Origin: CAIVAT01 sp964355945
Lineage (GTDB): Bacteria; Bacteroidota; Bacteroidia; Bacteroidales; FEN-979
DNA: 64,000 bases
Direction of reading: 5' to 3'
NCBI GenBank assembly: GCA_964355945.1
Contig: CAYHGE010000005.1
Coordinates: 1-64,000 of the forward strand
The position numbers and the translations under genes are program-made. Shown piece by piece: positions 17,579 through 25,507 of this stretch. The stretch's first letter is position 1. Every line of letters begins with the position of its first letter. The notes beneath the pieces were generated by a model. The model was not told the DNA's origin, ran no database searches, and saw only the letters and a list, made by a program, of their open reading frames with translations.

Positions 17579-17608
17579 CAAAGGTATCATTTACCCAATT
17601 AATGCCAA
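17579..17608 (-). promoter_or_regulatory. pulA promoter (TTG-N19-TACCTTTG, minus strand)
   Basis: Read on the minus strand, TTG (17606-17608), 19 bp, then TACCTTTG (17579-17586). It lies inside the 3' end of the ORF6N gene remnant, so pulA expression depends on sequence inside its neighbour. It fixes the pulA start at 17551. Confidence 0.7.
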
Positions 17609-17716
17609 TCTGTTGCTCGAATTTCTCAAGTTTTAACAGGATGTCTTTGTGTGTCATCAGCATTTCACGCATTTTGGTGAATACCCTGATAATACGGATG
17701 TTTGTCTCTATGGCTT
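17607..17716. repeat. 110-bp direct repeat, 109/110 identical to 19861-19970
   Basis: Encodes the C-terminal helix region shared by the two ORF6N genes (MLMTHKDILLKLEKFEQQI). Same orientation in both copies, 2.25 kb apart, flanking a T9SS cargo gene. By eye there is one mismatch. Confidence 0.9.
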
Positions 17717-17967
17717 TTTTACTGTTTAAAATGCATGAAAGCATGGTTACCCCCTGCTCTGTAAAGCAATAAGGAGGATAGCGCAAGCCCATTCTGTCAC
17801 GATTGGAGGTCACAAATTGTGACCTCCAATTTTGGAATTCATCATCAGTCATTTCAAACATGAAATCTTCAGGAAACCTTTCGATTTGACGCTTAACAGC
17901 TTGTTTTAATACTTTTGTTCCGATACCATAAAGTTTTGCCAGATCCCTGTCAATCATTACTTTTTGC

Positions 17968-18012
17968 CCTCTGATCTGGTAAATTTTACTGATGATTGTT
18001 TCTTCCGGAATA
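17968..18012. repeat. 45-bp direct repeat, identical to 20222-20266
   Basis: Encodes the N-terminal EETIISKIYQIRG segment of both ORF6N genes. Together with the 110-bp block it shows that the two copies are near-identical at both ends and diverged in the middle. Confidence 0.9.
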
Positions 18013-18115
18013 ACGGGATAACGCCCTTTCAGGGCTTATAATTGCTCCTGATTAGATCCGATGGGCTACACCCATCGTTTAATATATTGCGCCCCATTCG
18101 GGGCTGTGTTCTCGT
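18013..18115. repeat. REP-like mosaic of three short hairpins
   Basis: Three consecutive palindromes stand between the ORF6N remnant and the T9SS gene: GCCCTTTCAGGGC (18023-18035), CGATGGG-CTACA-CCCATCG (18059-18077) and GCCCCATTCGGGGC (18091-18104). The mix of related short stems resembles interspersed palindromic mosaics seen between genes in Bacteroidota. It begins exactly where homology to the intact ORF6N gene stops. Confidence 0.75.
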
Positions 18116-18139
18116 TATATGTTAACCCCGAAACTTGAG

Positions 18140-19630
18140 TTATTTAAAACTGATTTTTATGCTTCCTGCATTTTTCCCATTCATGTCGGTGATTGTAAGG
18201 AGGTAGAGGCCGGATGGCAGAAGATTGCGAAGCAGGATAAAGGGATTTGAAGTTGCATCTCCTTCTTGGACCTTTATGCCCGAGTAGTTGAAAAGCACAT
18301 ACCGGAATTTCTGACCCTCTCTGGAGTTACGCAGCAGAATCCGGGTTTCAGTTCCAGCCGGATTCGGGAATGCTTCAACTAAAGGCCCAACTGGAATTAT
18401 ACCAAAGTCAGTTCCAGTGAGGATGAAACAATCCGTTGCTACAGGTGTTCCCCAGGTCTCCGCTCCCTTTTTGAAATAAACCAGTTCATTATTGTATTGT
18501 TCCGGGTAATAATCGAAATAACAATACCCGTAATTCGTTAAACCCAGCCCCGGTACATACCAGGATACAGGGCCCGATATTTCAAATGGATCAATATAAC
18601 AATTTACACCTCCATCGTAAAGATAACCGTTACTATTAATGATTTGAACCTGCCGGTTGTTGTATTCACTGAATGTTCTTGCCACTGCTTTGGCCACCCA
18701 ACCACTCCTTGAAAATTCATCCGGCATAAGGGATAGCTCATTGTCATTTGAAAGCTGAATGAAATTATAGAATTGATCCACCGTATCATGCAGGGTAGTT
18801 GTATTTGTAGGAGGTTGCGCATACCAGCTCTTTCTGCATGTCTCAACATGGTAACGCACCGAGTCAGGGTTTCCATAGGTCGTCTTTCCAAGTATTCTGT
18901 TGATGTATTTCCAATTGAATGTAGATGAACCATAGGATTGAAACCCTGAATAATGAAACTCATCACCGATATCATAATTATACACATCGGCCCAGGTAAA
19001 GGGTTGAATGCCTGTTGGAGGCGTGGTTTTACCGATCAGGTTCAATTCAACGGTGTCGAACGGTGTCCAATAGATGTCATAAATTTTCGATAGTCCGAAA
19101 TGCTGGCTGAGTTTGATCGTTTTCTGATTGAAGATGTTAGGAAAGGTGTTGTTGAAACTGTTTCTGGCCTGCAGAGAGATAACCTTCACAAGGTCTGTGG
19201 TTCCTGCAACACTATCCGTTATGATGGCCGTGACTTTTGCCTCTAGATAACAATCCACACTGTCGGGAAGAGAACAGAACCGCCACGACTCATTGAGGCT
19301 GGCCTGGGAATTCAACCGGATGGTATCATTCATCTTGTTGAAAAACATAAACCATCCGTCGTGGGTTTTAAAAACTTTTAACCCGAGGACATCTCCGCTT
19401 GTGGTATCCCTGCACTGACCGGAAAAAGTCGATGAGTCGCGGATTGCGCGATACGAATAAAACAGGGTGTCTGAATTTCCAATAACTTGTATCGAATCCT
19501 GCCGGAAGGCGTTAAAGTAGCCGTCACTCCCCTTGAAAAATGTAATACCATGGCTGCAAATGTTCTGGAAATTCTGCGAAAAAAGGATATTTGCACAGAA
19601 TAATAGAACCGGAATCAGCGCTTTTTTCAT
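18140..19630 (-). CDS. Secreted T9SS cargo protein of unknown function
   Basis: 496-residue protein with a signal peptide (1-19, ANILFSQ) and a C-terminal type A sorting domain (about 420-496: AFPNPAGTETRILL ... GLYLLTITDMNGK ... IKISF) that directs export through the type IX secretion system and attachment to the cell surface. The middle has no recognisable enzyme motif; it is rich in Tyr, Trp and Asn, as in surface beta-sandwich proteins. The ATG at 19630 was chosen because it begins the signal peptide; an in-frame ATG at 19693 adds 21 residues. It is flanked on both sides by ORF6N genes in the same orientation. Confidence 0.85.
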   Translation of the reverse strand: MKKALIPVLLFCANILFSQNFQNICSHGITFFKGSDGYFNAFRQDSIQVIGNSDTLFYSYRAIRDSSTFSGQCRDTTSGDVLGLKVFKTHDGWFMFFNKMNDTIRLNSQASLNESWRFCSLPDSVDCYLEAKVTAIITDSVAGTTDLVKVISLQARNSFNNTFPNIFNQKTIKLSQHFGLSKIYDIYWTPFDTVELNLIGKTTPPTGIQPFTWADVYNYDIGDEFHYSGFQSYGSSTFNWKYINRILGKTTYGNPDSVRYHVETCRKSWYAQPPTNTTTLHDTVDQFYNFIQLSNDNELSLMPDEFSRSGWVAKAVARTFSEYNNRQVQIINSNGYLYDGGVNCYIDPFEISGPVSWYVPGLGLTNYGYCYFDYYPEQYNNELVYFKKGAETWGTPVATDCFILTGTDFGIIPVGPLVEAFPNPAGTETRILLRNSREGQKFRYVLFNYSGIKVQEGDATSNPFILLRNLLPSGLYLLTITDMNGKNAGSIKISFK

Positions 19631-19749
19631 AAATTTATTATTGCTTTTGTAAATATAGGCATAAAATTCCATAACTAAATCCTGAATTTTCATTCAAAGC
19701 CTCCAACCATGATTTTGGGGATAAAAACCGTTTTAGTGTTGGAAGCATT

Positions 19750-20316
19750 TTATTTTTCCGAATTCCTTTTATAACCAATCTGGCGTCTGGGCTCTTCCGG
19801 TTGATCCAGAAACTGCTTAAGTGCCTTGAAGATCACTTGTATGTTATCGGTATTCCTGCAAATCTGTTGCTCGAATTTCTCAAGTTTTAACAGGATGTCT
19901 TTGTGTGTCATCAGCATTTCACGCATTTTGGTGAATACCCTGATAATACGGATGTTGGTCTCTATGGCTTGCTTGCTCTTTAAAACACAAGACAACATTG
20001 TGACACCTTGTTCCGTAAAACAAAAGGGATTGTAGCGTAGGCCAATCATGTCAGATTTGGAGGACGCAATTTGCGTCCTCCAAATCTGAAACTCTTCATT
20101 TGACAATTCAAACATGAAGTCTTCAGGAAACCGTTCAATGTTGCGCCTTACCGCTTCTTTTAGCCTCTTGGCTTCAATTCCAAATAATTCTGCCAGGTCG
20201 CGATCTATCATTACTTTCAGACCTCTGATCTGGTAAATTTTACTGATGATTGTTTCTTCCGGAATACCAGGATTATTTTCTTTGTTTTCCATGTTCGTTG
20301 GATTTTGTGGTTTCAC
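19750..20316 (-). CDS. ORF6N-domain (KilA-N-like) DNA-binding protein
   Basis: 188-residue protein. The ORF6N domain spans about 20-110 (KIYQIRGLKVMIDRDLAELF; NIERFPEDFMFELSNEEF; RYNPFCFTEQGVTML), followed by a helical region (IRVFTKMREMLMTHKDILLKLEKFEQQI) that may mediate oligomerisation. ORF6N domains come from phage proteins and are thought to bind DNA; the target is unknown. An alternative start eight codons in (MENKEN, 20292) is equally good. A second, damaged copy lies at 17571 in the same orientation, sharing near-identical ends but a diverged middle, including the stretch after the domain core (TQIASSKSD against SQFVTSNRD). Confidence 0.85.
   Translation of the reverse strand: MKPQNPTNMENKENNPGIPEETIISKIYQIRGLKVMIDRDLAELFGIEAKRLKEAVRRNIERFPEDFMFELSNEEFQIWRTQIASSKSDMIGLRYNPFCFTEQGVTMLSCVLKSKQAIETNIRIIRVFTKMREMLMTHKDILLKLEKFEQQICRNTDNIQVIFKALKQFLDQPEEPRRQIGYKRNSEK
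19861..19970. repeat. 110-bp direct repeat, partner of 17607-17716
   Basis: Second copy of the repeat, in the intact ORF6N gene. Recombination between the pair would delete the T9SS cargo gene between them. Confidence 0.9.
20222..20266. repeat. 45-bp direct repeat, partner of 17968-18012
   Basis: Second copy of the identical N-terminal block, in the intact ORF6N gene. Confidence 0.9.
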
Positions 20317-20416
20317 AGTTTAATTCGTGAATCTGTTTGTTTATTGCTTAATCGGTTATTTTGCAAAAGGTAATCCGGTTTTATGAAAAAAAAATAGTTG
20401 TAATTTGCAACTCAAT

Positions 20417-20851
20417 ATGATATACGGCATCGGAACAGACATCATCGAAGTGGCCCGCATCCAGAAAGTGATGGAGCGCGACCTCGGTTTCAGGGATAAG
20501 ATCTTCACCCCCGGCGAGATCGCCTATTGTGAAACCAAAAAGCATAAGTATGAAAATTATGCTGCCCGTTTTTCGGCCAAGGAGGCTTTTCTCAAAGCCA
20601 TCGGCACAGGCTGGCGGTTCGGTATCCGCTTCGGCGACATCGACATCTTCCATGATGATCTTGGCAAGCCTCACATCCAAACAATTGGAGTTGCTAAAGA
20701 ATTAACAGAACGTTTGTCAATTTCAAAAATACATGTATCTTTATCGCATCTAAAAGAGATGGCAACTGCCATCGTTATTCTCGAGTGTGAAATTGATGAA
20801 ACTGTTAATTCTGGCCTATGTCAAACATCGGATCCTACGACGAACGTGTAA
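20417..20851 (+). CDS. acpS: Holo-[acyl-carrier-protein] synthase
   Basis: Transfers 4'-phosphopantetheine from CoA to a serine of acyl carrier proteins. The 144-residue protein has the AcpS signatures MIYGIGTDIIEVARI (Mg-binding Asp8) and AARFSAKEAFLKAIGTG (Glu and Lys of the active site), and SLSHLKEMATAIVI near the end. The length is slightly above the usual 120-130 because of a short C-terminal tail. The ATG at 20417 fits the conserved start; an ATG four codons earlier is possible. Its last 34 bases overlap the start of the ligase gene, so the two are translationally linked. With a carrier protein gene two genes on, it may serve this operon as well as fatty acid synthesis. Confidence 0.93.
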   Translation: MIYGIGTDIIEVARIQKVMERDLGFRDKIFTPGEIAYCETKKHKYENYAARFSAKEAFLKAIGTGWRFGIRFGDIDIFHDDLGKPHIQTIGVAKELTERLSISKIHVSLSHLKEMATAIVILECEIDETVNSGLCQTSDPTTNV

Positions 20852-22521
20852 AAAACTTCAACTGGAACATTGCTGAAAAAGAACTGGACTATAATCCCGG
20901 CGACCCCATCAACATCGGCTGGTACTGCTCCGACCGCATCTGTGAAAAGGGTTTTGGCAACAAACCTGCCCTGATCTGGGAAGGATCAACCGGCAATGAA
21001 AAGCGTTATACCTACAATGATTTAAGGCTTAACAGCAATGCCATCGGGCAGTTTCTCCGCAACCTGGGGGTCAAACCCGAAGAACGGGTATGCCTCTTCA
21101 TGGATAAAATTCCCGAACTCTACATCGGTTTCCTGGGAATTCTGAAGATGGGAGGAATTGCTCAGCCGCTGTTCTCTGCTTTTGGTGATGAGTCACTGTT
21201 TGTCCGCCTCGACAATGCACAAACCACCGCCATCATCACCCAGAAAAAACATGCTCCCAAGGTGCGCAAGATCATGGAGAAGATGCCCTATCTCAAACAC
21301 ATGATCATCGTTGATGCAGACCCGGCAAAACCGCTCCTCGACCGCGAAGTGGCATTCGACATGGAAAAGGCCGAAATGGTTGGACATTTCACCGTTCATC
21401 CCACGTATGCCGAATCACCGTCGGTGCTTCATTATACCTCCGGAACCACCGGACAGCCAAAAGGGGTGAAACATGTTCACTATTCGCTGATCTCGCAATA
21501 CCTTTCCTCAAAGTGGGTGCTCGATTTACAGGCAAACGACATCTACTGGTGTACCGCTGATCCGGGATGGGTTACGGGCACTTCATACGGGATTATCGGC
21601 GCCTTCAGCAATGGCGTGACCCAGTGTGTACTGGATGCAGGTTTTTCTGCCGACAACTGGTACCGGTTTATCGAAAAGCACAAGATCAGCATGTGGTATT
21701 CGGCACCCACAGCCATCCGCTCATTGATGAAAGCCGGCGACGAAGTGATCAAAAAATATGACTTATCATCGCTCCGTCACCTTGCCTCTGTGGGTGAGCC
21801 GCTCAACAGCGAAGCGGTGATCTGGTCTGAGAAGGTTTTTGGCAAACCATTTCTCGACACCTACTGGCAAACCGAAACCGGCTCGATGATGATCACCAAC
21901 TTCCCCGGAATGAAGATCAAGCCCGGCTCGATGGGCAAGCCTTTCCCCGGAATAACAGCCACGGTGATCGATGCCGAAACCCTGGAGCCCTTTGGCGAAC
22001 CGGGTAAAATAGGACTGATCGCCATCCGCCCGGGATGGCCTTCGATGATGCGCACCTACTGGCGCAACGAAGAGACCTATCAGAAGAAATTTCAGAATGG
22101 ATGGTACCTGCCCGGCGACCGCTCCAGCATCGACAAGGAGGGTTATTTCTGGTTTGTGGGGCGCGACGATGATGTGATCAATACGGGAGGGCACCTGGTG
22201 AGCCCGTTTGAGGTGGAATCTGCCCTGCTGGAACACCCGGCGGTAGCCGAATCAGCCGTTGTGGCCAAGCCCGACTTCGTGAACATGGAGGTGGTGAAAG
22301 CCTTTGTGACCTTGAAGCCCGGCTTTGTGGGCAGCAAAGATCTCGACCTCGAAATCATGAATTTTGTGCGCAAGAAATTGTCGCCGCTGGCCATGCCGCA
22401 GGAGATCGAGTTTGTCGATACCCTTCCCAAAACCCGAAGCGGCAAAATCATGCGCCGCATCCTGCATGCAAAAGAATGGGGCGAAGAGATCGGGGATACA
22501 TCAACCCTGGAAGATGATTAA
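20818..22521 (+). CDS. AMP-forming acyl-CoA/acetyl-CoA synthetase-like ligase
   Basis: 567-residue adenylate-forming enzyme that activates a carboxylic acid with ATP and transfers it to CoA or a carrier-protein thiol. The closest family known to me is the Bacillus AcsA type of acetyl-CoA synthetase: shared stretches include KWVLDLQANDIYWCTADPGW, TDLxSLRH-like LSSLRHLASVGEPLN, and IKPGSMGKPFPG. The P-loop is YTSGTTGQPKGV and the catalytic lysine is Lys543 in TRSGKIMRR. It overlaps acpS by 34 bp and precedes a carrier protein and an alpha-oxoamine synthase. This suggests it loads an acyl group, perhaps acetyl, onto that carrier, although simple acetyl-CoA synthesis cannot be excluded. Confidence 0.88.
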   Translation: MSNIGSYDERVKNFNWNIAEKELDYNPGDPINIGWYCSDRICEKGFGNKPALIWEGSTGNEKRYTYNDLRLNSNAIGQFLRNLGVKPEERVCLFMDKIPELYIGFLGILKMGGIAQPLFSAFGDESLFVRLDNAQTTAIITQKKHAPKVRKIMEKMPYLKHMIIVDADPAKPLLDREVAFDMEKAEMVGHFTVHPTYAESPSVLHYTSGTTGQPKGVKHVHYSLISQYLSSKWVLDLQANDIYWCTADPGWVTGTSYGIIGAFSNGVTQCVLDAGFSADNWYRFIEKHKISMWYSAPTAIRSLMKAGDEVIKKYDLSSLRHLASVGEPLNSEAVIWSEKVFGKPFLDTYWQTETGSMMITNFPGMKIKPGSMGKPFPGITATVIDAETLEPFGEPGKIGLIAIRPGWPSMMRTYWRNEETYQKKFQNGWYLPGDRSSIDKEGYFWFVGRDDDVINTGGHLVSPFEVESALLEHPAVAESAVVAKPDFVNMEVVKAFVTLKPGFVGSKDLDLEIMNFVRKKLSPLAMPQEIEFVDTLPKTRSGKIMRRILHAKEWGEEIGDTSTLEDD

Positions 22522-22527
22522 TCCGTA

Positions 22528-22549
22528 GATACGCGGCATGCCGCGTATC
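22528..22549. repeat. Perfect 22-bp palindrome between ligase and carrier protein genes
   Basis: The half-site GATACGCGGCA is followed directly by its reverse complement, 7 bases after the ligase stop codon. It resembles REP-like palindromes; there is no T run, so it is not a standard terminator, but it could stabilise or attenuate the mRNA inside the operon. Confidence 0.8.
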
Positions 22550-22625
22550 CACATGTACCCCTGTGAAAAACTTTGTGATTAGAGAAAATAATTATTAACC
22601 CAATAATGAATAGGAGAACAAAACC

Positions 22626-22868
22626 ATGGACGAAATGCAGGAAATCATCAAAGCTTACGTAGTCAAAGAATATGTTGAAGATGACACAGAGTTAACCTAC
22701 GATTCTCCGCTGATTTCAGGCGGAATCGTTGACAGTTTCTCAATGGTATCGCTGAAACGGTTCCTTGAGAACAAATATAAAATCTCTATTCCGGATGACA
22801 GGGCTACCCCTGAAGCATTCGACTCGGTGAACAAGATCTGTGCACTGGTAAAGGAATTTGTAAAATAA
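22626..22868 (+). CDS. Acyl carrier protein
   Basis: 80-residue acidic helical carrier. The phosphopantetheine site is the Ser in GGIVDSFSM (about residues 32-40), with the hallmark D-S pair. It differs from housekeeping AcpP, where the site is usually DSLD(T/S)VE, and more resembles dedicated carriers of secondary pathways. A Shine-Dalgarno sequence (AGGAG) stands before the ATG. It is followed after 10 bp by the alpha-oxoamine synthase gene, whose acyl donor it may carry. The substrate is unknown. Confidence 0.88.
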   Translation: MDEMQEIIKAYVVKEYVEDDTELTYDSPLISGGIVDSFSMVSLKRFLENKYKISIPDDRATPEAFDSVNKICALVKEFVK

Positions 22869-22874
22869 GGAGGG
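22867..22874 (+). promoter_or_regulatory. Strong Shine-Dalgarno (AAGGAGGG) before the alpha-oxoamine synthase
   Basis: An almost perfect anti-16S match overlapping the stop codon of the carrier-protein gene, four bases before the ATG at 22879. Such strong sites are uncommon in Bacteroidota, where most genes lack them. Confidence 0.7.
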
Positions 22875-22878
22875 AAAA

Positions 22879-24126
22879 ATGGCCTATACGAACAATACCC
22901 GAGGTATGTATTCTGAGATCCTGGCCGGCCTTCAAAGCGCCGGATTATTCAAGCAGGAGCGTTACATTCATTCAGCCCAGGCTGCCGATATCGAAGTTGA
23001 ATTCCCCGCCGGAGCCCCCCTCAAAAAAGTCATCAACATTTGCGCAAACAACTACCTTGGAATGTCGAGCCATCCCGAGGTGGTCAAAGCTGCCCATGCA
23101 GGACTTGATTCTCACGGGTATGGCATGTCGTCGGTACGCTTTATCTGCGGCACCCAGGACATTCACCGCACCCTCGAACAGATGGTGACCGAATTCCTCG
23201 GCACCGAAGACACCATCCTCTTTCCATCCTGTATGGATGCCAATGCCGGTGTATTCGAAGCTGTGCTGACCAAGGACGATGTGATGATCTCCGACCGGCT
23301 GGTTCACGCTTCCATCATCGACGGGATCCGCCTCTGCAGCGCCATGCACGACACCTTCAAACATTCCGACATGGAGCATCTGGAGGAGAAACTGCAACTA
23401 CACAACGACAAGCGCCTGAAGATGGTGATCACCGATGGTGTTTTCTCCATGGATGGCGATACCGCCAAACTGGATAAAATGGCTGAGCTATGCGAGAAGT
23501 ATGACGCCCTTTTGTTTGTGGACGAGTCTCATTCCAGCGGATTTATCGGGAAAACCGGTCGCGGAACCCATGAACAATATGGCGTGATGGGAAAGGTAGA
23601 CATCATCACCACGACATTCGGAAAAGGGCTGGGTGGTGCATCCGGCGGATGTGTTTCAGGGCGTAAGGAACTGGTGGAGATGTGCCGCCAGAAAGCCCGT
23701 CCCTACCTCTTCTCCAACACCATTGCTCCCCCGGTTGTTGCCGGTGTGATCAAGGTGCTCGAGATCCTCTCTGCCTCCACCGACCGCCGCGACAAGCTGG
23801 AAAAGAACACCGAATTCTGGCGCAAAGGCCTCACCGAAGCCGGACTGATCATCAAGGCAGGCGACACCCCGATTGTACCTGTGATGTTGTTTAATGCAAA
23901 GCTGGCTCAGGATGTTTCCCGCGATTTGTATGACGAAGGGATTTATGCCATCGGATTTTTCTTCCCGGTTGTACCCCAGGGACAAGCCCGTATCCGCACG
24001 CAGATATCTGCCGGACACGAAATCCACCACCTCGAAAAAGCACTCGAAGCCTTTAAAAAGGTTGGGAAGAAATATGATATCCTGGGAAAAAGCAAGCAGG
24101 AGATCATTGAGAGGTATGGGATGTAA
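22879..24126 (+). CDS. Kbl-like alpha-oxoamine synthase, probably carrier-protein dependent
   Basis: 415-residue PLP enzyme that condenses an amino acid with an acyl thioester and releases CO2. The PLP lysine is Lys249 (TTTFGKG), with Asp215 and His218 in VDESHSSGF and His143 in RLVHAS. It is close to Kbl overall (SAQAADIEV, MSSVRFICGTQDIH) but differs at substrate-side positions: SD-LNHAS becomes SDRLVHAS, LCKA-RYR becomes LCSAMHDTF, and the VDDSHAVGF of Kbl is VDESHSSGF. A true kbl exists at 10731, so this copy likely has another substrate. The carrier protein and ligase just upstream suggest an acyl-carrier donor, as for some bacterial serine palmitoyltransferases. Candidate products are a sphingoid base or another aminoketone. 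Confidence 0.85.
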   Translation: MAYTNNTRGMYSEILAGLQSAGLFKQERYIHSAQAADIEVEFPAGAPLKKVINICANNYLGMSSHPEVVKAAHAGLDSHGYGMSSVRFICGTQDIHRTLEQMVTEFLGTEDTILFPSCMDANAGVFEAVLTKDDVMISDRLVHASIIDGIRLCSAMHDTFKHSDMEHLEEKLQLHNDKRLKMVITDGVFSMDGDTAKLDKMAELCEKYDALLFVDESHSSGFIGKTGRGTHEQYGVMGKVDIITTTFGKGLGGASGGCVSGRKELVEMCRQKARPYLFSNTIAPPVVAGVIKVLEILSASTDRRDKLEKNTEFWRKGLTEAGLIIKAGDTPIVPVMLFNAKLAQDVSRDLYDEGIYAIGFFFPVVPQGQARIRTQISAGHEIHHLEKALEAFKKVGKKYDILGKSKQEIIERYGM

Positions 24127-24130
24127 TATT

Positions 24131-25495
24131 TCAGAAACTATACATTACGGCCAGAATTGCTCGCAGGTTAGTTGCCGGGGTTGATTTTGTAATGACACCT
24201 TTCGAATCCCGAAGAACAACTCCTTTTGCATCTTTGTCTGCATAATAAGCTCTGGTTGATTCCAGTTCAACCATAAACTGGAATTTGCCGGACATGAAAA
24301 TTACACGCGGTGAAACCCGGTATACACATTGAATATCGGCACCTCTGTTGCTTGTTGAATAGTCAATGACCTCTGCTGATGTTCCCATATTTTGTGTATA
24401 GCCGGCAAAGACTCCAACTTGCACTGTTTTTCCGTTGGTCATCAATTCTGTCCACGCAGAAGCCGCATTAAATGGGGTGTAATCATTTTGCTTAATGGCA
24501 GCGTCACTGATGCTGCTAACTGCATATCCTCCAAGCATGGTGAGATCAAAAACATTCTGGCCGTATGCAGCATAGAGCTTACATGTAATTGGTTTCCATT
24601 TGTTTTTCAGAAAGAAGACCGCATAATATCCTCCAAGTCGTTCGTCAACTTTATATTTTACTGTTGTTGTTTTTGTTACCGCAGGAATAACATGCGGATT
24701 ATTTAAAGTGTCATAAACAACGTATTCAGGTGTAACGATAGAGGTTGTTGAAACCTCACTGTTAATTCGGGGTGCAACAGTTTTATATCCGCCGCCAAGT
24801 CCGATTAAAAAATCTTTATTGGTTGAATCATTTTTAATGCCATAAGAAAACTGAAGGCTTACATCGGGGATAGAGGAGTTTCTTAGTGAGACTGAAGATC
24901 CGCCGGGACTAACGAAATCCCTTTGCGAACACGCTGCGAACATTACATTGAAATCACCAATTTTTTGGGTTACCCGTATCTGAGGGTTCCTGGAAAATGC
25001 CTGAAAAGGGGCGCCAGTGTTAAACGAAACAACCGCCGGGAAACAATTTGGATTAAACATCGGATGCCAGTATTGCCCCATTAAAAGTTCCGTTTTTGGC
25101 CAGTTTAGTTTTATAAATGCATGGCGAAGGCGGAACCCATTGGCATCAACGAAATATGCATTCTCATTGCCAAAAAAATCGGCCTCAATCAGCGCAGACA
25201 ATTTTGCCTTTAAAACATCCGGCCCTGTGATCTTTGCGGTCAAACGTGTTTGTATGGAGAGAAAATTAAAACTTGATGTCGAATTCAAATCATTGCCCAG
25301 GGCATCGTTTTCAACTCTCAACGGATAAAGCAGAAAATGCCCCTCGCGAATTGATGCCGTTTGCCGGCTATCCCAAAAGAAATCATTTTTAATGAAACCC
25401 GAAAAAGTAATTCCGAATTTGGAATTGGGGGTCTGGGCATCCAGGGTTGGTGTAATTCCCATAAACAGCATGAAGTAACAGAGTATTTTTCTCAT
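24131..25495 (-). CDS. Outer-membrane beta-barrel protein of the acetate-transport operon
   Basis: 454-residue protein with a signal peptide (1-20, TPTLDAQ), alternating hydrophobic/polar strands throughout and a C-terminal Phe (AVMYSF), the pattern of an outer-membrane barrel. The family looks like the DcaP/trimeric-porin-like barrels found beside transporters, but I do not recognise it firmly. It is the last gene of the minus-strand operon, 12 bp after the symporter gene, so it probably lets the same small organic acid cross the outer membrane. Its stop codon is 4 bp from the stop of the convergent alpha-oxoamine synthase gene. Confidence 0.7.
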   Translation of the reverse strand: MRKILCYFMLFMGITPTLDAQTPNSKFGITFSGFIKNDFFWDSRQTASIREGHFLLYPLRVENDALGNDLNSTSSFNFLSIQTRLTAKITGPDVLKAKLSALIEADFFGNENAYFVDANGFRLRHAFIKLNWPKTELLMGQYWHPMFNPNCFPAVVSFNTGAPFQAFSRNPQIRVTQKIGDFNVMFAACSQRDFVSPGGSSVSLRNSSIPDVSLQFSYGIKNDSTNKDFLIGLGGGYKTVAPRINSEVSTTSIVTPEYVVYDTLNNPHVIPAVTKTTTVKYKVDERLGGYYAVFFLKNKWKPITCKLYAAYGQNVFDLTMLGGYAVSSISDAAIKQNDYTPFNAASAWTELMTNGKTVQVGVFAGYTQNMGTSAEVIDYSTSNRGADIQCVYRVSPRVIFMSGKFQFMVELESTRAYYADKDAKGVVLRDSKGVITKSTPATNLRAILAVMYSF

Positions 25496-25507
25496 TTGTC
25501 AGATTAA

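Larger units (their letters stand above)
17571..18012 (-). pseudogene. ORF6N-domain gene, 5' end replaced by a palindromic repeat element
   Basis: Copy of the ORF6N (KilA-N-like, phage-type DNA-binding) gene at 19750. The homologous frame runs from about 18012 (IPEETIISKIYQIRG) but has no ATG, GTG or TTG before Met at 17957; a TAA stop lies a few codons upstream inside the repeat element at 18013-18115. Translation could start at 17957, giving 128 residues that begin MIDRDLAKLYGIG and lack the first strand of the ORF6N domain. The C-terminus also differs from the full copy, ending soon after KLEKFEQQIG. It is probably decayed, though a short product cannot be excluded. ORF6N proteins often sit in phage or mobile regions; their role on chromosomes is unclear. 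Confidence 0.6.
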
